A stretch of DNA of 7,105 bases. Source: CAYHZL01 sp964361075 (GTDB lineage: Bacteria; Bacteroidota; Ignavibacteria; UBA10030; UBA8401). The DNA is taken from NCBI GenBank assembly GCA_964361075.1, contig CAYHZL010000181.1, positions 1 through 7,105 on the forward strand. Reading direction: 5' to 3'. The notes under the pieces were generated by a model. It had not been told where the DNA came from. It searched no databases and worked only from the letters and a program-made list of their open reading frames with translations. Shown here in pieces: positions 1-5,600 of this stretch (positions are counted from its first letter, which is position 1; every line of letters begins with the position of its first letter). The translations under genes and the position numbers were made by a program.

Positions 1-228
1 AGGTTGACAGTTTTGTGCTCCGAAATCGCCAACTTCTTAAACCCGCAAACCGTTATCCAAAATGTCGCTCCGCTCCATTTTGGATAACGTGCCGCGCCTC
101 CGTCGCTGTTCTCCTTCGTGCCGCTGCGCTTCGCTCCGCGACACTTCGGATAACAGCGCCTATGCGAAATGCCGTCAGACTCCGCTTCGCTCCGTTTGCC
201 GTCACTTCGCATGAGGCGCGACACGTTA
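1..228. repeat. G+C-rich palindromic repeat, copy 1
   Basis: This is the first of two copies of a structured, non-coding element; the other lies at 3632-3853. From 46 to 228 the copies are nearly identical. I find only two substitutions, G178 against A3803 and A221 against G3846. Upstream of this core the match is weaker but still alignable: about 26 of 30 positions from 6-35. Similarity stops exactly at the GTTA of 225-228. The core is much richer in G+C than the flanking DNA and is full of inverted repeats. A perfect 14-bp stem pairs 51-64 with 76-89 around an 11-base loop. The 85-100 arm pairs with 213-228 with one mismatch (A221). A bulged stem sits inside (156-168 with 206-219). ORFs across it on both strands are by-products of the palindromes. 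It could be a REP/MITE-like unit or an attC-like site. Confidence 0.85.
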
Positions 229-377
229 GTAGCAAGGCGGGCAGACATCACCCTAAGACAATTTATCGGCAGACAAAAGCATTTCGGTTTCAAAAGAATG
301 GACTGACTTTTCGACACTCGGGCGACTGCTCAACCCCAACACAAGAAGTTTAAATTTTTACCCCACCGCACATTTTT
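229..377. other. Gene-free spacer after repeat copy 1
   Basis: I see no credible gene here. The only open frames are low-complexity readings that continue out of the palindromic repeat. Two short words recur in the other intergenic region. A 14-base word starting GCGACTGCTC at 322-335 is repeated at 3444-3457. The 13-base word at 348-360 (GTTTAAATTTTTA) recurs inverted at 3430-3442. The spacer therefore looks like shuffled remnants of dispersed intergenic repeats rather than a decayed gene. Confidence 0.6.
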
Positions 378-403
378 CGCCCCGTTTGAAAAAAAACGGG
401 GCG
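378..403 (+). terminator. Perfect 10-bp hairpin, terminator-like
   Basis: The arms CGCCCCGTTT (378-387) and AAACGGGGCG (394-403) pair perfectly around a six-base GAAAAA loop and are followed by TTTT at 404-407. This resembles a weak Rho-independent terminator, but no gene ends nearby on either strand. It may equally be the left end of the repeated leader element. The second leader copy, at 5030, begins at the loop side and lacks the left arm, so the hairpin cannot form there. Confidence 0.5.
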
Positions 404-489
404 TTTTGGCCATCCCACATTGCAGCACATTTCCAAGCCCGCTCAAAAACCCACCACACGACCAAAGGCTTGTAAAAGAGCTGCAATCT
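385..489. repeat. Operon leader repeat, copy 1
   Basis: This 105-base non-coding block is identical, base for base, to 5030-5134, and each copy lies upstream of a padR gene. It starts with TTTGAAAAAAAACGGGGCG and ends at the CTGCAATCT of 481-489. After that the copies diverge but stay alignable into the operator and promoter. Perfect identity in non-coding DNA beside diverged coding DNA suggests recent conversion or duplication, or constraint as a leader element. No ORF in it is convincing. Confidence 0.85.
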
Positions 490-546
490 CCCACCCACGA
501 CAAACAGATTCTGAAAGAGACTGAAATTGAAGTTGTTTTTACTAAC

Positions 547-580
547 TACATTGTTAAATAATACATTTTTATACAATGCA
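547..580. promoter_or_regulatory. Probable PadR operator, operon 1
   Basis: The arms TACATTGT (547-554) and ACAATGCA (573-580) form an interrupted palindrome with a single mismatch. It lies just upstream of the -7 box at 594-601. The equivalent site before the second padR is a longer, perfect palindrome (5188-5221). PadR-family repressors are known to bind palindromes of the ATGT-spacer-ACAT type and often regulate their own operons. The position would let a bound dimer block RNA polymerase. Assignment to this PadR is inferred. Confidence 0.55.
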
Positions 581-593
581 ATTAAACTTTTCA

Positions 594-601
594 TATATTT
601 G
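594..601 (+). promoter_or_regulatory. Bacteroidota-type -7 promoter box, operon 1
   Basis: TATATTTG matches the TAnnTTTG -7 consensus used by the primary sigma factor in Bacteroidota. It ends 18 bases before the padR ATG at 620, giving a short leader of about a dozen bases. I do not see a convincing TTTG -33 element at the usual distance, and that position overlaps the proposed PadR operator. The second operon has TATCTTGT at the matching place, a poorer match. Confidence 0.5.
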
Positions 602-619
602 CACATCTAAAATTCAATT

Positions 620-958
620 ATGTACTCAAAAGAACTTTTAAAAGGAACCATTGAAATCATTATTCTCAAATTATTGTCTGAGAATGAAAAAATGTATGGT
701 TATGAAATTACCCAACGAGTAAAGGAACTTACCGCAGACAGGATAGAAATAAGCGAAGGTGCGCTTTATCCTTTATTGCATAAACTTGAAGCTACGGGCT
801 TATTAAAAGTAGAATCTATTGCAAATGGAAAACGAATCAGAAAATACTACAAGCTCACCAAAACCGGAAAAGTTACAGCAAAAGAAAAAATAAAAGAATT
901 GAATGAATTTATGAAATCAATAAATCTGATTATGAATTTAAAGTTGTCAGGAATATGA
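620..958 (+). CDS. PadR family transcriptional regulator, copy 1
   Basis: This 112-residue protein is a small PadR-type winged-helix DNA-binding regulator of the short (PadR-s1-like) class. The hallmark order is visible. An N-terminal helix has LLKGTIEIIILKLLS (residues 6-20), followed by KMYGYEI (24-30). The recognition-helix region has EGALYPLLHKLEATGLL (46-62), and the wing is GKRIRKYYKLTKTG (70-83). A C-terminal helix suited to dimerisation ends the protein. PadR proteins are usually dimeric repressors that respond to a ligand or partner and often control their own operon. The stop overlaps the next start in an ATGA, so it is translationally coupled to the membrane protein gene. A palindrome and -7 box lie directly upstream. 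The second copy at 5262 differs at 8 of 112 residues. The family is clear; the signal it senses is unknown. Confidence 0.93.
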   Translation: MYSKELLKGTIEIIILKLLSENEKMYGYEITQRVKELTADRIEISEGALYPLLHKLEATGLLKVESIANGKRIRKYYKLTKTGKVTAKEKIKELNEFMKSINLIMNLKLSGI

Positions 959-1545
959 TTCGGAAAATATCGGAAGAAGAATTAGAATATATTGAAACTT
1001 ATTTGAAAAATAAGGGCGTTAAGGACGAAGCCACTTTATTTGAGCTTACTGACCATTTATGTATTCTTATTGAATCAGAACTTCAGTCCGAAACAAACTT
1101 CGAAACAGCTTTTACCACTGCCTTTAAAAAGTTCAATAAAAAAGAACTACTTAGCATTTCTTTAAATAAGGATAGCTTCCTTTTGCATCCGCAATTTTTA
1201 AATAAAACATTTTTAATTGTTTTTGGCTTAGTAACATTTACTGCTTTTTGTTTGGGAATTTATTTAAAAGGAAACGAATTGTCCGGTAGAAAAGCATTTT
1301 TAGTGTTCGGGGGAATTTCATTCGGTTATTTTTTTTTACCACTTCTACTTCTTTATTGGCTCACAGAATTTGCAAACAAAACAAAATACATTTTACTTTT
1401 TATGACACTTTTTGCTGCATTTCATACTTCGGTTGGCTTGCTTCTCGGTTGGCCCGTTACAAAATGGATTATAATTATTACGGCATTCTTTTCTCTTCTT
1501 TATAGTATTTCCTTTTTAATAATCCCTAAAATAAAAATAAAATGA
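955..1545 (+). CDS. PadR-associated four-helix membrane protein, copy 1
   Basis: This is a 196-residue predicted inner-membrane protein. Residues 1-80 are soluble and mostly alpha-helical, with an acidic start (KISEEELEYIETYL) and an LTDHLCILIESEL segment. Four hydrophobic segments follow at about 84-105, 112-136, 144-164 and 170-190, ending with the basic tail KIKIK. A short helical cytosolic domain before membrane helices, coupled to padR, resembles the HAAS/DUF1700-type proteins encoded beside PadR regulators. Such proteins are thought to relay envelope signals to the regulator. I infer membership from layout and context, not from a diagnostic motif. It overlaps both neighbours by 4 bases (ATGA at 955 and at 1542), so the operon is tightly coupled. 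The copy at 5597 differs at 29 of 196 residues. Its role as a PadR partner or sensor is plausible but unproven. Confidence 0.75.
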   Translation: MIRKISEEELEYIETYLKNKGVKDEATLFELTDHLCILIESELQSETNFETAFTTAFKKFNKKELLSISLNKDSFLLHPQFLNKTFLIVFGLVTFTAFCLGIYLKGNELSGRKAFLVFGGISFGYFFLPLLLLYWLTEFANKTKYILLFMTLFAAFHTSVGLLLGWPVTKWIIIITAFFSLLYSISFLIIPKIKIK

Positions 1546-2531
1546 AAACAATAACTCAAATTCTATTTGCATCAACTCTGTTGATATTTATTGTGAGCTG
1601 TGAAAAAACACCAGCCCCCAACGATTTACAACCACTTTCGCCAAATGAAAACCTGAATCAGGAATTAATTTTTCAGTCGGGCTACGAAAACTGCATCGGC
1701 TCACCTACTGATGCGCATACGGATATAACAGGTGCAGACCTTAGTTTTTCAGAAAATAATGATTGGACTAATGATTTGGAAGGTCATAGTAATATTGACA
1801 ATTTTTGGATTTATTACGAAGGAGGTGCGTCATCGCAGAGATATGCAAAAATTATTCAAGAACCAGGCAACCCAAGTAATAGTATTCTTCACTATTGGCT
1901 CAATCAGGCATATATACCTTATGGCAACAGTGGCTCTTTAAAGGGACGTATTCAAGCAACCATTCAAGGAACTGCACTTCGTGAAATATATTTTAAACAA
2001 AGGTTGCAATTACATACTGACTTAGACACGCTTCAAAAAGTTCCTGAAACTTTCGGTTGGTTCACCATTCAGGAATTCTGGAATGATGGTCCTGAAGAAA
2101 TACATCCGTTCAGAATTTCTGTAAACATTGTTAAACCCAATGCAACGGTAAACGGACTTTACTTCAGAGTTTCAGGGCAAACAAAAATTCCGAATCAGGA
2201 AGCGTGGCTGGATGTGTGGACAACAACCGATAATACCTTTATGATTCCGCTTGGTGCATGGTTCACAATAGAAACATATTTTAAAGAAGGTGACTTAAAT
2301 ACAGGTAGATTTCAGGTTATTGTAACCGACTCAGCAGGAAATAAATTTAATGTCGCAAATATCACCAACTACACTTATCACCCTGACGATGATAATCCTG
2401 ATGGGTTAACTAAATTCAATCCTATGAAATTATACTGCCCTGATAGATTAATTTCTCCGATGAATTCCATAGGCAAGAGTATTCAATTATATTATGACGA
2501 TTTTGAGTTCTGGATAAATAAGAAACTTTGA
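1542..2531 (+). CDS. Lipoprotein with jelly-roll, polysaccharide-lyase-like domain, copy 1
   Basis: This is a 329-residue exported lipoprotein. The signal peptide has a basic start, a hydrophobic core (ILFASTLLIFIVS) and Cys20 in the lipobox IVSC, followed by a Pro/Asn-rich linker. The body is beta-rich. Motifs include FGWFTIQEFW (171-180), GAWFTIETYFKEGD (238-251), a GRFQVIVTD strand and the closing YYDDFEFW (317-324). That pattern fits a concanavalin A-like jelly roll and is reminiscent of heparin-lyase I or alginate-lyase-like families. I cannot identify catalytic residues with confidence, so it may bind glycans rather than cleave them. Its start overlaps the upstream stop in an ATGA, and its stop lies just before the barrel gene. 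Bases 1647-2463 are identical to the second copy. Fold confidence is moderate; enzymatic function is uncertain. Confidence 0.65.
   Translation: MKTITQILFASTLLIFIVSCEKTPAPNDLQPLSPNENLNQELIFQSGYENCIGSPTDAHTDITGADLSFSENNDWTNDLEGHSNIDNFWIYYEGGASSQRYAKIIQEPGNPSNSILHYWLNQAYIPYGNSGSLKGRIQATIQGTALREIYFKQRLQLHTDLDTLQKVPETFGWFTIQEFWNDGPEEIHPFRISVNIVKPNATVNGLYFRVSGQTKIPNQEAWLDVWTTTDNTFMIPLGAWFTIETYFKEGDLNTGRFQVIVTDSAGNKFNVANITNYTYHPDDDNPDGLTKFNPMKLYCPDRLISPMNSIGKSIQLYYDDFEFWINKKL
1647..2463 (+). repeat. 817-bp perfect duplicate, copy 1
   Basis: This block inside the lipoprotein gene is identical to 6289-7105 with no substitution, including third codon positions; I compared it line by line. The last difference before it is T1646 against C6288. 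Upstream, the two operon copies differ at many positions. Whether identity continues past 2463 is unknown, because the second copy runs off the window. Confidence 0.95.
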
Positions 2532-2542
2532 TAAAACAAATT

Positions 2543-3232
2543 ATGAAGATGTTTATGCGTTATAAAATTTACAAGTGTGGCTCAATGATATTAACAACAA
2601 GATCCTTTATTTTAGTGCTGTTTATTTTGCAAGCAATAAGTTCAGTCGCACAAGACGATGATTTCAGGCTTCACTCAAACATCGGATTTAGTTATTCCAA
2701 AAATCTGAAAAATAAATTCAATAATTGTGCGCTTACTTATCGTTCTCCCAAAATAAAAGACAAATTTCATTTGCAAGCGGATATAAACTCATACCTTATA
2801 ATTCATAGTCCGGTTTTAGGGCAGTTCAATACAATTAATTTACGCTTCGATTATTATTGGAGACTGAACAAAATTCACCTTTTCCCATTTATAGGCTTTA
2901 AATTTATTATCGACAAACAACAAGTAAGCTCCGAAGGGCAGAGTACCTCTGTAAATTATGCAGTTGCTCCTACAATAGGAATATCGGGGAAATATTTATT
3001 AAAACGATTTGATATTTCATCTGATTTGGTTGTCACCCAATTTCAAGACGGCAATTGGATAGAATTAGCTCCAAAATTTACTTACACATTTTGGAAAGGA
3101 TTATCAGTCAATGTCGGCACAAATAGTATTCTCGGATTTACTTATAAAAAAGAAGCTAAAATTGGATTCTATCCATTCATTGGCATCAATTATTATCTAA
3201 CAAAAAAATCGACCGCAGTAAAGCAGAATTAA
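2543..3232 (+). CDS. Probable outer-membrane beta-barrel protein
   Basis: This gene encodes an exported, beta-strand-rich protein of 229 residues from the ATG at 2543. Near the N-terminus is a clear signal peptide ending VAQ before DDDFRLHSNIGFSYS. The rest alternates polar and aromatic residues in short strands, such as NTINLRFDYYWRL, HLFPFIGFKFII and IGFYPFIGINYYL. That fits a small outer-membrane beta-barrel with a strand close to the C-terminus. The start is uncertain. A TTG at 2528 would overlap the lipoprotein stop as TTGA, and ATG 2543 lies 11 bases after it. ATG 2585 gives the neatest signal peptide (MILTTRSFILVLFILQAISS, about 23 residues in all). It is the fourth operon gene and may form an envelope unit with the lipoprotein. 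Its counterpart in the second operon would lie beyond the window. I do not recognise a specific family. Confidence 0.65.
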   Translation: MKMFMRYKIYKCGSMILTTRSFILVLFILQAISSVAQDDDFRLHSNIGFSYSKNLKNKFNNCALTYRSPKIKDKFHLQADINSYLIIHSPVLGQFNTINLRFDYYWRLNKIHLFPFIGFKFIIDKQQVSSEGQSTSVNYAVAPTIGISGKYLLKRFDISSDLVVTQFQDGNWIELAPKFTYTFWKGLSVNVGTNSILGFTYKKEAKIGFYPFIGINYYLTKKSTAVKQN

Positions 3233-3631
3233 ACGACCTGACCAATAAAACGTATGAGCACCATTATCCTATAGACAATTGTATCACGTGGACTTGCAAA
3301 CACACAATGGCAAGCACATTTGCAGCTTTAGATTTAGGAATGAGCGTTTTTGGCTGCAAATAAGCTTGCCATTTTTCCACCCACCTGTGTATGCGTGACG
3401 TGAAAAAAGAAAAATTTCCTTCCCTTCTGTAAAAATTTAAACTGCGACTGCTCAACCAACCCACCGCAGACCGCAAAAAACATTCCATAGACAAGCAAGT
3501 GTAAACTTTCAGCGGACACGGCACAGAATAAACAATAACAAAACCGCCCAGCTACTAACAGCACCTACCCAAAATTGGCGCAGACGTGCGTCTATAAACA
3601 TTAATTCTTTAAATTTACATTTGTGGTTATA
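3233..3631. other. Intergenic region without a credible gene
   Basis: I see no convincing coding sequence here. The overlapping minus-strand frames at 3264-3564 have no start context, no homology I recognise, and run through a large hairpin. The region holds the long hairpin at 3306-3373, words shared with 322-360 (at 3430-3457), a small palindrome AGACGTGCGTCT (3582-3593), and a TACATTTG box at 3616-3623 that resembles a Bacteroidota -7 element. That box has no matching -33 sequence and no gene close behind it. Confidence 0.6.
3306..3373 (+). terminator. Long 21-bp-arm hairpin after the beta-barrel gene
   Basis: The arms 3306-3326 and 3353-3373 are reverse complements at 19 of 21 positions. 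The mismatches are one adjacent pair, and the loop is 26 bases. A run of T (3372-3376) follows the right arm, about 75 bases after the operon's last stop codon. The placement suits a Rho-independent terminator for the four-gene operon. The arms are longer than most terminators, so it could also be a small palindromic repeat element that terminates transcription incidentally. Confidence 0.55.
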
Positions 3632-3853
3632 GACAGTTTAGTGTTCCAAAACGCCAACTTCGGGTAGCTGCAAACCGTTATCCAAAATGTCGCTCCGCTC
3701 CATTTTGGATAACGTGCCGCGCCTCCGTCGCTGTTCTCCTTCGTGCCGCTGCGCTTCGCTCCGCGACACTTCGGATAACAGCGCCTATGCGAAATGCCGT
3801 CAAACTCCGCTTCGCTCCGTTTGCCGTCACTTCGCATGAGGCGCGGCACGTTA
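3632..3853. repeat. G+C-rich palindromic repeat, copy 2
   Basis: This is the second copy of the element at 1-228, nearly identical from 3671 to 3853. Its nested stems are better preserved. A 14-bp perfect stem pairs 3676-3689 with 3701-3714. A 17-bp perfect stem pairs 3709-3725 with 3838-3854. A 13-bp stem with one bulged G (G3838) pairs 3781-3793 with 3831-3844 and extends inward with mismatches. The last two share their right arm, so they are alternative folds. The element ends at GTTA, where similarity to copy 1 stops, 36 bases before the next gene's start. The ATG at 3794 inside it opens the downstream frame but is not the likely start. Confidence 0.87.
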
Positions 3854-3856
3854 TGT
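3773..3856 (+). other. Candidate attC-like recombination site
   Basis: Within the repeat, GGATAAC (3773-3779) and GTTATGT (3850-3856) could act as the outer paired boxes. Between them, 3781-3793 pairs with 3831-3844, leaving one bulged base (G3838). An asymmetric unpaired spacer (1 base against 5) sits next to the boxes, and a terminal loop lies near 3806-3818. This is the general architecture of integron attC sites: outer R boxes, unpaired spacer, stem with an extrahelical base, and loop. The 84-base length is within the usual range. The boxes do not fully match the RYYYAAC/GTTRRRY consensus, and no integrase gene is visible. It is therefore only a candidate. Confidence 0.3.
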
Positions 3857-3889
3857 GCAATTGCCCTTTCAAAATTGAATGAGGTTCAT

Positions 3890-5161
3890 ATGAACAACAG
3901 ATACTTTTCTATTCTTTTTGCTTTGAGCTTTTTGATACCTTTCACGGCAAAAGCTCAAACACCATTTCCATTCTACGATGACGTAGAGAATGACTCACTC
4001 TCGCACGTATGGTGGAAACCCGACTCTGCAACGTGGAATATCGCACTTGGCACTGCTCACAGCGGCAGCGCAGCGTGGAAATATATTCCGACGACCACCA
4101 CCTACCAATGGTTGACATTGGCAGGGACGCTGAATCTCTCCAGTGCAAGCAACCCGTATCTCTCGTTTTGGATACGAGAAACGCAAACACTCAATACTTT
4201 TTATGACAACTACTTTTACAAAGTGCAGGTGTCAAACGACGGGGGCACAACTTGGATTGACCTTATCGGTGAGACCAATGCTGTTGCTTATAACAATTCT
4301 TTGCCCTGGACACGCCTGCAAGCTTCTTTAGCAACCTACCGTCAACCGAATGTCCTCATACGCATTGGCGTGAGACACGCAAGCTCCTCTTATTCCGCTC
4401 CCACCTTTCTCATCGATGATGTGCTGATAGACAACGCACCAACGCCGACTTACGTGACATTAACAAACGCTGCTAACAACGGAATGAAAATCAGTTGGGG
4501 GCAATCAACAGCGAGTGATTTTGCAAACTACCGGATTGTTCTTTCAACTACTGTCGATAGCGTAAATAATCCTTATGGAAGTTCTTCTGTCAGTGGACGG
4601 ACGGAGCGGCGAGTGTTTGATGTGTTCACCAAATCGACAGTAGATACAACCCTCACAGATATTGTATTCACAAACACAACCTACTATGCAAAAGTGTATG
4701 AAACGGACACGCAAGGATTTACCAATCAGGGCACTGATTATGCGAGTCAGGCAACGACGTACACGATGACAACGCACACGGCGCCGTTCGTGGAGACGTT
4801 TGAGGGAGTGGCACAATTAGCCGGTGATATGCCCTGGACAATTACGACCGCTGATGCTGCAGATACAGGACACACCGCAACACACGCATATGAGGACAGC
4901 CCAAACGATAATTATCCGGCGAACGCCGACCGCCGTTTGGTTCTTCTTTCAAACCTAAGTTCACTAACGCGCCCTGTGCTGCGCTTCAAACATCGTTATA
5001 GCTTTCAGTATGGAAACGATTTCGGATATTTTGAAAAAAAACGGGGCGTTTTGGCCATCCCACATTGCAGCACATTTCCAAGCCCGCTCAAAAACCCACC
5101 ACACGACCAAAGGCTTGTAAAAGAGCTGCAATCTTCCACCCGCAACGCAAAGAGATTATGA
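3890..5161 (+). CDS. Secreted jelly-roll/Fn3 protein, 3' end replaced
   Basis: I chose the ATG at 3890 because it starts a typical signal peptide (MNNRYFSILFALSFLIPFTA, ending KAQ); the frame is open upstream only across the palindromic repeat. A GAGG lies just ahead of it. Residues 25-181 form a jelly-roll domain with FYDDVE near its start, VSNDGGTTW (114-122) and the closing FLIDDVLIDN. Residues 184-294 look like a fibronectin type III domain. At 299 a second jelly roll begins with FVETFEGV and runs to GNDFGYFE (375-382). Normal relatives continue with a strand like the first domain's DGGTTW. Here the frame instead enters the operon leader repeat at 5030, adding about 41 unrelated residues to a stop at 5159. 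The protein is thus truncated, with probable loss of its C-terminal sorting domain. It is richer in G+C than the operons on either side. Probable role: secreted adhesin or peptidase-associated surface protein, now likely a pseudogene. Confidence 0.7.
   Translation: MNNRYFSILFALSFLIPFTAKAQTPFPFYDDVENDSLSHVWWKPDSATWNIALGTAHSGSAAWKYIPTTTTYQWLTLAGTLNLSSASNPYLSFWIRETQTLNTFYDNYFYKVQVSNDGGTTWIDLIGETNAVAYNNSLPWTRLQASLATYRQPNVLIRIGVRHASSSYSAPTFLIDDVLIDNAPTPTYVTLTNAANNGMKISWGQSTASDFANYRIVLSTTVDSVNNPYGSSSVSGRTERRVFDVFTKSTVDTTLTDIVFTNTTYYAKVYETDTQGFTNQGTDYASQATTYTMTTHTAPFVETFEGVAQLAGDMPWTITTADAADTGHTATHAYEDSPNDNYPANADRRLVLLSNLSSLTRPVLRFKHRYSFQYGNDFGYFEKKRGVLAIPHCSTFPSPLKNPPHDQRLVKELQSSTRNAKRL
5030..5134. 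repeat. Operon leader repeat, copy 2
   Basis: These 105 bases are identical to 385-489. The block starts abruptly inside the reading frame of the secreted protein gene. The junction shares only the short word TTTGAA with that gene. The left arm of the hairpin present in copy 1 (378-387) is absent here, so this copy begins partway into the element. Confidence 0.87.
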
Positions 5162-5187
5162 AAGAGGCTGAAATTAAATTTGCTTTT

Positions 5188-5221
5188 TACATTGTTTAAT
5201 AATACATTTTTAAACAATGTA
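5188..5221. promoter_or_regulatory. Probable PadR operator, operon 2
   Basis: TACATTGTTTAA (5188-5199) and TTAAACAATGTA (5210-5221) form a perfect 12-bp inverted repeat with a 10-base spacer. It lies where operon 1 has its TACATTGT/ACAATGCA site. The outer half-sites stay palindromic although bases around them differ between copies, which argues for selection on a dimer-binding site. It sits about 14 bases upstream of the -7 region, a good position for repression. Confidence 0.6.
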
Positions 5222-5234
5222 TTTAAACTTTTCG

Positions 5235-5242
5235 TATCTTGT
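5235..5242 (+). promoter_or_regulatory. Degenerate -7 box, operon 2
   Basis: TATCTTGT occupies the place of the TATATTTG box of operon 1. It keeps TA and two Ts of TAnnTTTG but ends GT instead of TG, so it should be a weaker promoter. It ends 19 bases before the padR ATG at 5262. The call rests mainly on alignment with operon 1. Confidence 0.3.
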
Positions 5243-5261
5243 ATTGTCAAAAAAAATAATT

Positions 5262-5600
5262 ATGTACTCAAAAGAACTTTTAAAAGGCACTATCGAAATC
5301 ATTATTCTCAAATTACTTTCGGAGAATGAGAAAATGTACGGATACGAAATAACTCGGCGAGTAAGGGAGCTTACTTCTGACAGGATAGAAATAAGTGAAG
5401 GTGCTCTTTACCCTTTATTACATAAACTTGAAGCCACCGGTTTATTAAAAGTAGAATCCGTTGCAAATGGCAAACGAATCAGAAAATACTACAATCTCAC
5501 CAAAACCGGAAAAGTTACAGCAAAAGAAAAAGTAAAAGAATTGAATGAGTTTATGAAATCAATACATCTGATTATGAATTTAAAGCCGTCAGGAATATGA
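5262..5600 (+). CDS. PadR family transcriptional regulator, copy 2
   Basis: This is a 112-residue PadR-type winged-helix protein, identical in length to copy 1 and differing at eight residues (Q32R, K35R, A39S, I67V, K78N, I91V, N102H, L109P). The EGALYPLLHKLEATGLL recognition region is unchanged. The start at 5262 is set by alignment with copy 1. An in-frame ATG at 5217 would add 15 residues but lies in the operator palindrome and promoter, so it is unlikely. The conserved recognition region and related palindrome upstream suggest both PadR copies could bind both operators. The stop overlaps the next gene's start as ATGA. Confidence 0.92.
   Translation: MYSKELLKGTIEIIILKLLSENEKMYGYEITRRVRELTSDRIEISEGALYPLLHKLEATGLLKVESVANGKRIRKYYNLTKTGKVTAKEKVKELNEFMKSIHLIMNLKPSGI

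Noticed and set aside
53..235. Minus-strand frame also found in copy 2 (3678-3872)
   Set aside because: The shared peptide is explained by near-identical repeat DNA rather than protein conservation, and the N-terminus differs at the repeat edge.
15..353. 112-codon frame across repeat copy 1
   Set aside because: It runs through nested palindromes and a gene-free spacer, gives Arg/Ala/Ser-rich sequence with no recognisable domain, and copy 2 does not preserve the same frame downstream.
358..606. Minus-strand frames over the leader, operator and promoter (also 5005-5250)
   Set aside because: They overlap regulatory sequence for padR on the other strand, and the two copies do not keep the same protein ends.
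1732..1941. 69-codon frame inside the lipoprotein gene, repeated at 6374-6583
   Set aside because: It is an out-of-frame shadow; it is identical in both places only because the DNA is identical.
3264..3564. Two overlapping minus-strand frames in the intergenic region
   Set aside because: They cross the long hairpin, show no domain or signal, and have no promoter or neighbour context.
3616..3623. TACATTTG as a promoter for the secreted protein gene
   Set aside because: It fits TAnnTTTG but lies more than 260 bases before the start, with strong hairpins between and no -33 element, so chance is likely in AT-rich DNA.
3601..3849. 82-codon minus-strand frame over repeat copy 2
   Set aside because: It is composed of palindromic repeat sequence, and its counterpart is not open in copy 1.
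3942..4816. Minus- and plus-strand shadow frames inside the secreted protein gene
   Set aside because: They oppose or shift against a frame with signal peptide, jelly-roll and Fn3 features.
5217..5261. Upstream in-frame ATG extending the second PadR
   Set aside because: The extension covers the palindromic operator and -7 region, and copy 1 has no matching extension.
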